Shown: piece by piece, positions 1-8,063 of the stretch
Layout: every line of letters begins with the position of its first letter
How positions within the stretch are numbered: the stretch's first letter is position 1
Assembly (NCBI GenBank): GCA_963698535.1
Contig: CAVORD010000002.1
Coordinates: 62,001 to 126,000 of the forward strand
Length of the DNA: 64,000 nt
From: CAVORD01 sp963698535
GTDB taxonomy: Bacteria; Bacteroidota; Bacteroidia; Bacteroidales; VadinHA17
Direction of reading: 5' to 3'
Notes under the pieces: model-generated
What the model was told of the DNA's origin: nothing
The model's input: only the letters and a program-made list of their open reading frames with translations
The model's database searches: none
Made by a program: the position numbers and the translations under genes

Positions 1-740
1 AGCATCCTGACGATCCATTTTGCAATAAGCATCTGATCGACCGCCTCATCAACTTCAACCGGGAGAAACTCTATTTCGTGCTGTTCATAATCCTCTTCCT
101 CCTTGGTGAAGCTACCCACTTCAGAATGGCCATATTTAATCTTGCAACCTGCCTTGGCACAAAGGTCAAGCGCACTAACCCTTAAGTCTTCAAATTTTGC
201 AAAAGGTTTCGACTGGTGGTAACCCCGTTGATCCAGCAGAGGATAGAGTTCGTCATGATATGATTTCACATAATACTCAAGCTCACCCAAAGCCTTCATT
301 TTCATGCCGGTAGCCTCTTTAAATTGAGTGTAGGCCTTTTTTAGTATATATTCAGGGGCACTTTCAAGGGGTTTACCTACGCTATTATAAAATGAACAAA
401 GTATATCGAGAGTAGGTTCCACTGTAAATGGGTTCATAAAAGCAGTCCGGTATCTCGGAATCACATAAAGATCACTTGACCCTGCCTCAACGAATGAGAA
501 GAGGCTGGAACCGTCGACACGCTCGCCGGCAGAAAGAATAGTCTCAAGATGGTCGCGGCTATGTGGAACAAAGTTCAATGATTTTAAACGGCCATCCTCG
601 GCAACGTACCGGAAATTAACCATCTTAATGGCTCTTCCTTCTATAAACCTAAGAATATCGTTCCTTGTAAATTCCGATGCAGGCTTTTTCAGAAACTGAA
701 CAAGCTCATTGGGATTTAACAGTACATCGTTGTTTTTCAT
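1..740 (-). CDS. glnA: Glutamine synthetase, type I-like, N-terminal part (cut by window edge)
   Basis: The open frame starts at the ATG at 740 (minus strand) and runs without a stop to base 1, giving about 246 residues. It resembles the GS I beta-grasp domain followed by the start of the catalytic domain: a VNFRYVAEDGRLK segment, FDGSS-like VDGSSLFSF, and the metal-binding strand GELEYYV, where the glutamates coordinate the active-site cations. Glutamine synthetase makes glutamine from glutamate, ammonia and ATP in the cytoplasm. The remaining catalytic residues lie outside the window, so activity cannot be judged. A perfect TTTG-N19-TAnnTTTG promoter sits immediately upstream. GS-family paralogues with other substrates (for example gamma-glutamylpolyamine synthetases) cannot be fully excluded. 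Confidence 0.85.
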   Translation of the reverse strand, partial: MKNNDVLLNPNELVQFLKKPASEFTRNDILRFIEGRAIKMVNFRYVAEDGRLKSLNFVPHSRDHLETILSAGERVDGSSLFSFVEAGSSDLYVIPRYRTAFMNPFTVEPTLDILCSFYNSVGKPLESAPEYILKKAYTQFKEATGMKMKALGELEYYVKSYHDELYPLLDQRGYHQSKPFAKFEDLRVSALDLCAKAGCKIKYGHSEVGSFTKEEEDYEQHEIEFLPVEVDEAVDQMLIAKWIVRM

Positions 741-765
741 GTTGCTATCTTATCTTGAGGGATTG

Positions 766-796
766 CAAAAATAGAAAATTAAATAGATGCTGCAAA
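766..796 (-). promoter_or_regulatory. Consensus Bacteroidota promoter for the glutamine synthetase gene
   Basis: On the minus strand, TTTG (793-796) is followed after exactly 19 nt by TATTTTTG (766-773). This matches the published Bacteroides -33/-7 consensus TTTG...TAnnTTTG. It lies 25 nt before the ATG at 740. Confidence 0.7.
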
Positions 797-860
797 CCGG
801 AAAAATCATCCATTTTTGCAACGATCAACTATTTAATCTTTCATTTCAGGAAGAATTTTA

Positions 861-868
861 TACTTTTG
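861..868 (+). promoter_or_regulatory. -7 box TAnnTTTG for the lipoprotein gene at 886
   Basis: TACTTTTG at 861-868, 17 nt before the ATG. A TTTC at 839-842 may be an imperfect -33 element. The box position supports the start at 886 over the ATG at 787. Confidence 0.5.
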
Positions 869-885
869 GGAATCAAACCCTTCCT

Positions 886-2187
886 ATGTACAAAATCTTC
901 TTACTCACGATAATTGTGTTGGTTGCCGGATGCAAGGAAGATCCTGGTGTCGGGTACTTTTCATCTGAAAAGGCTATATCCTATTTTGAAAGAATAAAAG
1001 AGACCACCGCCAAGGATGACGGAAAACTATGGGGGCAGAATCTCTATGGCCCCATAATGTATGTCGATCAGGTATCCAGGACCATTTATGCCAACATGCC
1101 CGATGAGGAGGGCCTGCTCAAGGAGAAGGATGGTATCTATACCGGCATATACCCTAAGGAAAAGGTAATAAATAACATTGCCGTTGAGTATGGCGGAACG
1201 CTATTCGCCATGGCTAATCTGCCATCCAGGGAAGATGATTACAGAATTTATGCACGGGCTGTCCATGGTCTGTTCCATGTGTTTCAGGCCAAGAATAATC
1301 TCGACCCTGGAGGCTACAACACGCTGCACATGAATGAGCCTAAGGCCCGTTTATGGTTAAAACTGGAGTGGAAGGCACTTGAGGCAGCATTGATGTCAGA
1401 CAGTCTGAGCCGCCAACTTTCACTACGGGATGCGCTGATCTTTCGCGGAGCCAGGCATGAGTATTATCCGGGGATGGTAAAGGAGGAGGTCAAATTTGAG
1501 GACTATGAGGGGCTGGCTACTTTTACCTATACCCTTCTGTGCACAGAGAACAAGGACGAATTTCGTACCCGTCTGATAGAATATATGAAAAGGACATATG
1601 AGAACCAGTCATATGTTTACTCATTCGGCTTTATTCACGGTGCACTCTACGCTTATCTTTTGCATGATGCCGGCTTTGATTTCAGAAAGATCAACACTCC
1701 GGGAACCGACCTTGCGGCCCTTTCAGCTGAGGCATACAATATTCAGTTACCGGATGTTTGCCGTGACGTGGCAGGAAGCATTGCTGTTAACTATAATCTG
1801 GAACAGATCAAAGAGGAAGAAAACAAAAGGCAGAGTGAGATGTCTGAAGTTATCCGAAATAAGGTTGGCCTCTTTATGGAAAAACCGGTGGTTTATATAG
1901 AACTTATCTCTCCCTCGTTTTCCTATGAACCTGAAGATATTAATTCACTGGATACACTGGGCACATTATACTCCTCTATCAGGGTTTCTGATGACTGGGG
2001 TAAGATCACCGTGGATGCCCCCGGATGTCTGGTTAGCAATAACCTTAAATTCCTTCGTATCACAGCGAAGGGATTCAAGGAGGAGAAGAACCATTATTGG
2101 GGCGATGGATGGCACCTCATGCTAAACGACAGCTGGCAGATCGTGAAGGTTGATCAGAATCTGTTTATTCGCAGGCTTATGCCGTAA
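886..2187 (+). CDS. Lipoprotein of unknown function with HxxxH and EGLA motifs
   Basis: 433 residues from the ATG at 886. An in-frame ATG exists at 787, but only the start at 886 puts a lipoprotein signal (about 16 hydrophobic residues, then LVAGC) at the N terminus, and the -7 box lies between the two. The lipidated Cys is followed by KEDP, so the site of anchoring is unclear. I do not recognise the family. Two segments recall zincin metallopeptidases: ARAVHGLFHVFQ (HGLFH in place of HExxH, near residue 125) and DYEGLATFTY (like the third-ligand EGxA motif, near residue 208). The catalytic Glu of HExxH is absent, so any peptidase relationship would be to an inactive or divergent form. It converges with valS, 13 bp apart. 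Confidence 0.75.
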   Translation: MYKIFLLTIIVLVAGCKEDPGVGYFSSEKAISYFERIKETTAKDDGKLWGQNLYGPIMYVDQVSRTIYANMPDEEGLLKEKDGIYTGIYPKEKVINNIAVEYGGTLFAMANLPSREDDYRIYARAVHGLFHVFQAKNNLDPGGYNTLHMNEPKARLWLKLEWKALEAALMSDSLSRQLSLRDALIFRGARHEYYPGMVKEEVKFEDYEGLATFTYTLLCTENKDEFRTRLIEYMKRTYENQSYVYSFGFIHGALYAYLLHDAGFDFRKINTPGTDLAALSAEAYNIQLPDVCRDVAGSIAVNYNLEQIKEEENKRQSEMSEVIRNKVGLFMEKPVVYIELISPSFSYEPEDINSLDTLGTLYSSIRVSDDWGKITVDAPGCLVSNNLKFLRITAKGFKEEKNHYWGDGWHLMLNDSWQIVKVDQNLFIRRLMP

Positions 2188-2200
2188 AAGGCTGAACGGG

Positions 2201-4834
2201 TTATAAACTTCTCAGCGATTCGATCTGGTTTTCCAGCAGTGAAATCTTTGATTCAGCGTCAGCCTGCTTCTTTCTCTCAACATCTACCACAGCAACCGGG
2301 GCACTATTTACAAAGCGCTCATTCGACAACTTACCCATGACGCTTTTCAGAAAACCCCGCAAATAACTGAGTTCCTTTTCAAGTTTCTCTATTTCAGCTT
2401 CTTTGTCGAACTTTTCCTCGAGAGGAATAAAGAACTCCCTTGTCCCTACCAGAAATGAGATTGCTCCTGCCGGTTTTTCTTCCGAGCACCGCAACGAAGA
2501 AAGATTACCCAGCTTGATAATTATAGGTTCATAACTATTGACCGGCGATCCTTCCGCTGCATTCATAAGAAGAATCAGTTGTTCTTTCATGGCCAGATTA
2601 CGTTCTTTCCTTACATTACGTACAGCACTTATTATTTCACGTGCCTCATCAAAGGCAGACAGTTTCTCACTGTCGAAGCTACCGGCTTTTGGCATTGATG
2701 ATACCATAATACTCTCGCCTTCATTCCGTACAGCCACCTGTTGCCACAGCTCCTCCGTTATGAAAGGCATAAACGGGTGGAGCACCAGAAGCAATTGTTC
2801 AAGTATTGATAATGTAGAATTGAGTGTCTTAATGTCGATTGGCTTCTCATATTCCGGTTTAATAGCCTCCAGATACCACGCTGAAAAATCGTCCCAGAAC
2901 AGTTTGTATGAGATCATCAATGCATCGCTGATCCTGAATTTATCAAAGCTATCATCAATCTCAGCCAATGTCCTGTTCAGAGCCTCCTTCATCCACTCGA
3001 CAGCGAGTCGTGATGACTCAGGCTGCTCTATCTTTCCATCAGATTCCCACCCCTGTATCAGGCGATAGGCATTCCATATCTTATTGGCAAAATTTCTTCC
3101 CTGCTCAGGCAGAGAGTCGTCGTACAGCAGGTCATTTCCTGCGGGGGAGCATAGCAGCATTCCTACCCTCACGCCATCGGCACCATATTTTGTAATGAGG
3201 TCAAGGGGATCGGGTGAATTACCAAGCGATTTAGACATTTTCTTCCGCTGCTTATCTCTCACCAGTCCATGCAGATATACATTACTGAATGGTTTTTCTC
3301 CTGTATATTCATAACCGGCAATAATCATTCTGGCAACCCAGAAAAAGAGAATCTCCGGTGCCGTTATAAGGTCATTTGTCGGATAATAGTATTTCATATC
3401 ATCGTTTCCCGGATCATTAATACCGTCAAAGGCAGCTATAGGCCAGAGCCATGATGAGAACCATGTATCAAGCACATCCTCATCCTGCCTTAGGTCGTCT
3501 GATGAAAGGTTGCTATTACCGCTCTTTTTTCTTGCAAGGGAGAGAGCTTCTTCCTCATTTCCAGCAACCACAAAGTCATTATTATTGTAGTACCATGCCG
3601 GTATACGATGGCCCCACCACAATTGTCTGGAGATGCACCAATCGCGAACATTCTCCATCCAGTGACGATAAACGTTTACATATTTCGAAGGATGAATTTC
3701 AACATCTCCTTCCAGAACTGCCTTCAGGGCAGGTTTTGCGAGATCCTCCATCTTAAGGAACCACTGCATGGAAAGTTTAGGCTCAATAATAGAGTTTGTT
3801 CTTTCCGACCGGCCTACCTTATTTACATATTCCTCAACCTTACCCAGAGCACCTGAAGCCTTAAGATCATTTACAGCCATCTCTCTGGCTGCAAAACGGT
3901 CAACTCCTGAATATACTCCTATATCACTGCTTATTGTACCATTATCGTTAAAGATATCGATAGAAGGAAGATTATGCCTTATTCCTATTTCATAGTCGTT
4001 GATATCGTGGGCAGGAGTAATCTTAAGACAACCCGTTCCAAAATCCATCTCAACATAATCATCGAAGATAAAGGGTACTTCCCTGTCAACAAGAGGAACT
4101 ATTACCCTCTTTCCCTTCATATGTGCATATCTCTTATCAGCAGGGTTTGCACATACAGCTGTATCACCCAGAATGGTCTCCGGCCGGGTAGTGGCAATAG
4201 TTATAAAACCATCCTCTCCGGCGATCCTGTAATTAACATAGTAGAGTCTTGAGTTCTCCTCTGTATAGTTTACCTCCTCATCGGAAACTGCAGTCCTGGC
4301 TTCCGGATCCCAGTTTACCATCCTCACACCCTTGTATATCAGTCCCTTATTATGTAAGTCGACAAAAACTGATATCACTGAGTCGTATCTTTTTTCATCC
4401 ATTGTGAAGAGTGTCCGATCCCAGTCACAAGAGGCTCCCAGTCTTTTAAGCTGCTCCAGTATTATACCGCCATGCTTGTCGGTCCATTCCCAGGCGTGTT
4501 TCAGAAATTCATCCCTTGAGAGATCTCTCTTATCAACACCCTCCGACTTAAGTTTGGCAACAACTTTTGCTTCTGTGGCAATTGAAGCATGATCTGTTCC
4601 CGGCACCCAGCACGCATTGAACCCCTGCATACGGGCTCTGCGGATAAGTACATCCTGGATCGTATTGTTAAGCATATGCCCCATATGCAATACCCCTGTT
4701 ACGTTGGGCGGAGGTATAACTACAGTGTAGGGCTCACGATCGTCGGGAGTACTCTTAAAAAAATTGTTGTCAAGCCAGTATTTGTACCACTTATTTTCTG
4801 ATGATGCGGGATCATATTTTGAAGAAACTGTCAT
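2201..4834 (-). CDS. valS: Valine--tRNA ligase
   Basis: 877 residues, the usual length for bacterial ValRS. The class I signatures are present: HMGH at residues 50-53 (PPPNVTGVLHMGH) and KMSKS near residue 531 (RKKMSKSLGNSPDP). Between them lie the editing domain (TTRPETILGDTAV) and the DWCISRQLWWGHRIP block. The C-terminal 65 residues form a charged coiled-coil arm (EIEKLEKELSYL... ISLLENQIESL), as in other ValRS proteins that clamp the tRNA. It charges tRNA-Val and hydrolyses Thr-tRNA-Val. It is divergent from the aminotransferase gene, with a TATTTTTG box 26 nt upstream of the ATG. Identification is secure. Confidence 0.97.
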   Translation of the reverse strand: MTVSSKYDPASSENKWYKYWLDNNFFKSTPDDREPYTVVIPPPNVTGVLHMGHMLNNTIQDVLIRRARMQGFNACWVPGTDHASIATEAKVVAKLKSEGVDKRDLSRDEFLKHAWEWTDKHGGIILEQLKRLGASCDWDRTLFTMDEKRYDSVISVFVDLHNKGLIYKGVRMVNWDPEARTAVSDEEVNYTEENSRLYYVNYRIAGEDGFITIATTRPETILGDTAVCANPADKRYAHMKGKRVIVPLVDREVPFIFDDYVEMDFGTGCLKITPAHDINDYEIGIRHNLPSIDIFNDNGTISSDIGVYSGVDRFAAREMAVNDLKASGALGKVEEYVNKVGRSERTNSIIEPKLSMQWFLKMEDLAKPALKAVLEGDVEIHPSKYVNVYRHWMENVRDWCISRQLWWGHRIPAWYYNNNDFVVAGNEEEALSLARKKSGNSNLSSDDLRQDEDVLDTWFSSWLWPIAAFDGINDPGNDDMKYYYPTNDLITAPEILFFWVARMIIAGYEYTGEKPFSNVYLHGLVRDKQRKKMSKSLGNSPDPLDLITKYGADGVRVGMLLCSPAGNDLLYDDSLPEQGRNFANKIWNAYRLIQGWESDGKIEQPESSRLAVEWMKEALNRTLAEIDDSFDKFRISDALMISYKLFWDDFSAWYLEAIKPEYEKPIDIKTLNSTLSILEQLLLVLHPFMPFITEELWQQVAVRNEGESIMVSSMPKAGSFDSEKLSAFDEAREIISAVRNVRKERNLAMKEQLILLMNAAEGSPVNSYEPIIIKLGNLSSLRCSEEKPAGAISFLVGTREFFIPLEEKFDKEAEIEKLEKELSYLRGFLKSVMGKLSNERFVNSAPVAVVDVERKKQADAESKISLLENQIESLRSL

Positions 4835-4860
4835 TCTCTGCTCACTGATTTAATAAGGTG

Positions 4861-4868
4861 CAAAAATA
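4861..4868 (-). promoter_or_regulatory. -7 box TAnnTTTG for valS
   Basis: Minus-strand TATTTTTG, 26 nt upstream of the valS ATG in the divergent intergenic region. No clear TTTG is seen at -33. Confidence 0.45.
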
Positions 4869-4941
4869 AGAAATTATGGTGAAGAAATTTTAAGCAATAC
4901 CTTTTATGCCGTTAATCATATTTTAATAACATTGGTTTCCT

Positions 4942-4949
4942 TACTTTTG
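4942..4949 (+). promoter_or_regulatory. -7 box TAnnTTTG for the aminotransferase gene
   Basis: TACTTTTG, 33 nt upstream of the ATG at 4983. AAAGGATCC just before the start could act as a weak ribosome-binding site. Confidence 0.45.
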
Positions 4950-4982
4950 CAATCTACCATGTAAAATTAAAAAGGATCCATT

Positions 4983-6188
4983 ATGCCGGTAATCTCCGAT
5001 AAAGGCAGATCAATGCCAGCCTCCCCGATAAGAAAGTTAGTACCCTATGCAGAGGCAGCTAAGAAGAGGGGAAGAAAAGTTTACCATCTGAATATTGGTC
5101 AGCCCGATATACCCACTCCCGAGATTGCTCTTGATGCACTCCGAAAGTTCGACCTCAAAGTTATTGAGTACAGTCATTCAGCAGGCAACGAATCGTACAG
5201 GAGGAAACTTGCAGGTTATTACCAGAAACTGGGAATCAGCATCGATCATACTGAAATACTGGTTACAACCGGTGGATCAGAAGCGGTGCTTTTTGCCCTG
5301 ATGACTTGTGTAAATCCCGGTGATGAGGTCATTACTCCCGAGCCATTTTACGCTAACTATAATGGATTCGCTACTACTGCAGGGATCAAAGTTGTACCGG
5401 TAACATCGCATATTGAAAATGATTTTGCACTACCTCCTATTGAAGAGATAGAGAAAAAGATAACCCCTAAGACAAGGGGTATAATCATCTGTAATCCCAA
5501 CAATCCTACTGGTTATCTGTATTCAAGGGAAGAGCTGAACAAGCTCAGGGATATCGTATTGAAGCACGATCTGTTTCTCTTCTCCGACGAAGTTTACAGA
5601 GAGTTCTGCTACGACGGCGAAGAGCATTTTTCGGCAATGTTGCTGCCAGGCCTGGAGAAGCATGTAATAATGATGGACTCTGTATCGAAACGTTACAGTG
5701 AGTGCGGAGTAAGGATCGGGGCGCTGATAACCAAAAACAGAGAGGTTCTTGATGCTGCCCTTAAGTTTGCCCAGGCCAGACTGAGCCCTCCCGGATTGGG
5801 TCAGGTTGTTGGAGAAGCCTCCATCGACACTCCTCAATCATATTTTGATGGTGTATATAAAGAATATATTGCCCGCCGCGATTATATGGTTGAAGCACTT
5901 AACAAAATGGAAGGTGTCTACTGCCCCAAACCCAAGGGAGCTTTCTATACAGTAGTTGGTCTGCCGGTGGATGACTCCGACAAGTTTGCACAATGGCTCC
6001 TTGAGGATTTTGAATATAAAAATCAGACAGTTATGGTTGCTCCGGCAACAGGATTCTATTCAACTCCCGGGTTGGGAAGGAATGAGGTAAGGATTGCCTA
6101 TGTTCTCAAGATCGACGACCTTAAGAATGCAATGGAGGTACTGGAGCATGCATTAAAAGCATATCCAGGCCGTTTAAAAGCAAAATGA
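4983..6188 (+). CDS. Pyridoxal-phosphate aminotransferase, class I/II (AspC-like fold)
   Basis: 401 residues. Fold-type I motifs are in order: the NIGQPDIPTPE substrate-binding start, TTGGSEA (PLP phosphate region), NPNNPTGY (the Asn contacting the PLP O3), SDEVYREFCYDG (the Asp/Tyr pair at the pyridine nitrogen), and SVSKRYSECGVRIG with Lys236 as the Schiff-base lysine. The C terminus has the usual VRIAYV arginine that binds the substrate alpha-carboxylate. It transfers amino groups between an amino acid and a 2-oxo acid in the cytoplasm. The exact substrate (aspartate, aromatic or other) cannot be told from sequence. It is monocistronic, with its own promoter box and a strong terminator directly after it. 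Confidence 0.93.
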   Translation: MPVISDKGRSMPASPIRKLVPYAEAAKKRGRKVYHLNIGQPDIPTPEIALDALRKFDLKVIEYSHSAGNESYRRKLAGYYQKLGISIDHTEILVTTGGSEAVLFALMTCVNPGDEVITPEPFYANYNGFATTAGIKVVPVTSHIENDFALPPIEEIEKKITPKTRGIIICNPNNPTGYLYSREELNKLRDIVLKHDLFLFSDEVYREFCYDGEEHFSAMLLPGLEKHVIMMDSVSKRYSECGVRIGALITKNREVLDAALKFAQARLSPPGLGQVVGEASIDTPQSYFDGVYKEYIARRDYMVEALNKMEGVYCPKPKGAFYTVVGLPVDDSDKFAQWLLEDFEYKNQTVMVAPATGFYSTPGLGRNEVRIAYVLKIDDLKNAMEVLEHALKAYPGRLKAK

Positions 6189-6206
6189 TCTAATTTATTA
6201 AATATT

Positions 6207-6244
6207 AAGGCCGGGTATTCTGTAAGTACCCGGCCTTTCTTTTA
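6207..6244 (+). terminator. Rho-independent terminator after the aminotransferase gene
   Basis: An 11-bp perfect stem, AAGGCCGGGTA (6207-6217) with TACCCGGCCTT (6227-6237), a 9-nt loop, then a T-rich tract. It is 19 nt after the stop codon. Confidence 0.9.
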
Positions 6245-6352
6245 TCAGTTCAGTCCGATATAGAGGGCTGCAACAAAAGCTAAAAACATAGCTGCAATTA
6301 TTCCTACAGCAACCCAATTAGGTTTGCCTTCAAATGAAGTATCGCTTTCCAT
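6245..6352 (-). CDS. Small single-pass membrane protein (35 aa), function unknown
   Basis: A 36-codon frame from the ATG at 6352 to the TGA at 6245. The first 12 residues are polar (MESDTSFEGKPN). They are followed by about 20 hydrophobic residues (WVAVGIIAAMFLAFVAALYI) and a GLN tail, the plan of a small single-TM protein with its N terminus exposed. It stands alone between the terminator hairpin and the next minus-strand gene. No family is recognised. The composition argues for a real gene, but a frame this short can occur by chance. Confidence 0.5.
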   Translation of the reverse strand: MESDTSFEGKPNWVAVGIIAAMFLAFVAALYIGLN

Positions 6353-6405
6353 TTCCAAAAATTTAAAATTAAATAATCTGTTAATAAATCTGCTCTGTTA
6401 ACAGC

Positions 6406-6708
6406 TTACGGGGAATGGATATGCGGTACAAGCAGGTAATGAGATGAAGTTGGTAAGATAAGTGTTCCGGCAACCGATTTCCGTACTGAATTGTCAACCA
6501 TATCCTCAAACAGGAAATGGTTAATTCTGACCTTCTCAGCCGGTGCAACCTGAACTAATACCGGTACCTGAATATTACAGGCTTCAAAGATGGAGTGTTG
6601 ATCACTCACGGTAACAATGGAATCAGGATGCTCCTCTGCAATGGCATCTGGATGCACCTGAAGAGCCTGAAGTAAAAACAACCCGATGATCAGAGTTTTC
6701 AGCACCAC
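6406..6708 (-). CDS. Small predicted secreted protein (about 100 aa), unknown
   Basis: The frame opens with GTG at 6708 or 6705. The N terminus is hydrophobic (VLKTLIIGLFLLQALQVHPD), like a cleavable signal peptide, and is followed by about 80 residues with no motif I recognise. The mature part is mixed polar and hydrophobic, ending LLVPHIHSP. No cysteine lies at the signal cleavage region, so a lipoprotein is unlikely. It sits between the 35-aa ORF and the NamZ-like gene on the same strand. Absence of an ATG start and a family match keeps confidence moderate. Confidence 0.5.
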   Translation of the reverse strand: MVLKTLIIGLFLLQALQVHPDAIAEEHPDSIVTVSDQHSIFEACNIQVPVLVQVAPAEKVRINHFLFEDMVDNSVRKSVAGTLILPTSSHYLLVPHIHSP

Positions 6709-6783
6709 TGTAACTATTTTACTTTAGACGATAATCTTAATTAAAGTAACCAAAAAAAGAAGAAACGGATCATTTTATTATCA

Positions 6784-7956
6784 TCACTCCGGATAGAGGA
6801 GATACTTCTGTCGGATAACACCAAATTCTTTCAACCCTTCAGCCCAGGACTCCTTGATCTCCTTTTCACTCTTGCCGGAAATGATCATTTGCCTCAGGCC
6901 AGGTCCGCCCGCCAGCCGGTCGAAGTAGGAATTGAAGAATTTCCCCTTATCTGGATAATCATTATAAGCATCGATAAGCCACTTAAGAATAATCCCGGAT
7001 GCAGGCACCACTCCCGTTTCAGTTGCGTTCGTCAGATCAACTCCATAACATATCTGGTTAACCAGTGGCGGATTAAGGGCCCCTGGAATACTGCGTGGAG
7101 TAAATGAGAACCCCTTGTCCGGCAATAGAGGGGAGCCATATACCTGAAAAGGGAATGCTGTACCCCTTCCCAGTGATAAGGTTGTTCCTTCAAAAAAACA
7201 GATCGAGGGGTAGAGGTATATCGCGTTCTGGTTCGGCAGATTCGGGGAAGGCCTGATCGGCAAGTTATATAACGATCTGTGACTCCATCCTTCCATTTCA
7301 ATAACCTTGAGGTTGCATTTCAGATTTTTCCCCAGCCATGATTCACCATTTATCATCGTTCCGTATTCACCAATGGTCATTCCGTGGACTACCGGCACAG
7401 GATGCATCCCCACAAATGAATGATTACCCGGCTCAACCAGCGGACCATCGTAATAGAAACCATTAGGATCAGGCCTGTCCAGAATTATCATCTCTATCCC
7501 TGCCTCAGCACATGCCTCCATTACATAATGCATCGTAGAAATATAGGTGTAGAACCTTGCGCCAACATCCTGAATATCAAACAACACCACTTCAATTCCA
7601 GAGAGGTCGTCAGGCGTTGGCTTGAGATGCGATCCGTAAAGACTTATTACACGGATACCTGTTGCCTTATCCACGCCTCCGGCTATATGAGCACCGGCAT
7701 CGGCCATCTCCCTGAAACCATGTTCCGGAGCAAAGATTGACTTTACCTCTACACCCAGTGAAATCAGTGTGTCAACAAGATGCCTGTCACCAACAACAGT
7801 TGTCTGATTTGCAACAACGGCTACACTTCGACCTTTTATCAAGGAGATGTATTCTCCTGTTCGCTCCGCTCCTGTAACGATCTTACCGCCGCCTTCTCCT
7901 GAGCATCCGGCCGGGATAATTGAAAGGATTATAAACAGGAGGAATGTTGCATTCAT
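6784..7956 (-). CDS. DUF1343/NamZ-like exo-beta-N-acetylmuramidase lipoprotein
   Basis: 390 residues with a lipoprotein signal (hydrophobic stretch ending IIPAGC) at the N terminus. The body carries the conserved DUF1343 blocks: VVANQTTVVGDRHLVDTL, FAPEHGFREMADAGAH, LFDIQDVGARFYTYISTM, ILDRPDPNG, PVVHGMTIGEYGTM and the NLPNQNAIYLYPSICFFEGT block. Members characterised in Bacillus and Tannerella (NamZ) remove terminal N-acetylmuramic acid from peptidoglycan fragments, so a role in cell-wall recycling at the periplasmic face is inferred. It is divergent from the FtsX-type permease gene. Family assignment is confident, but the precise activity here is inferred. Confidence 0.88.
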   Translation of the reverse strand: MNATFLLFIILSIIPAGCSGEGGGKIVTGAERTGEYISLIKGRSVAVVANQTTVVGDRHLVDTLISLGVEVKSIFAPEHGFREMADAGAHIAGGVDKATGIRVISLYGSHLKPTPDDLSGIEVVLFDIQDVGARFYTYISTMHYVMEACAEAGIEMIILDRPDPNGFYYDGPLVEPGNHSFVGMHPVPVVHGMTIGEYGTMINGESWLGKNLKCNLKVIEMEGWSHRSLYNLPIRPSPNLPNQNAIYLYPSICFFEGTTLSLGRGTAFPFQVYGSPLLPDKGFSFTPRSIPGALNPPLVNQICYGVDLTNATETGVVPASGIILKWLIDAYNDYPDKGKFFNSYFDRLAGGPGLRQMIISGKSEKEIKESWAEGLKEFGVIRQKYLLYPE

Positions 7957-8063
7957 TGTGAAGTGGTTTAAAGTGCTAAATTAATGAAATGGATGAATCT
8001 GTACATCGGCAGCCGCCAATACCTCATAAATTAGAAACCATTTGCTAATTTAGTGGCCGTATT

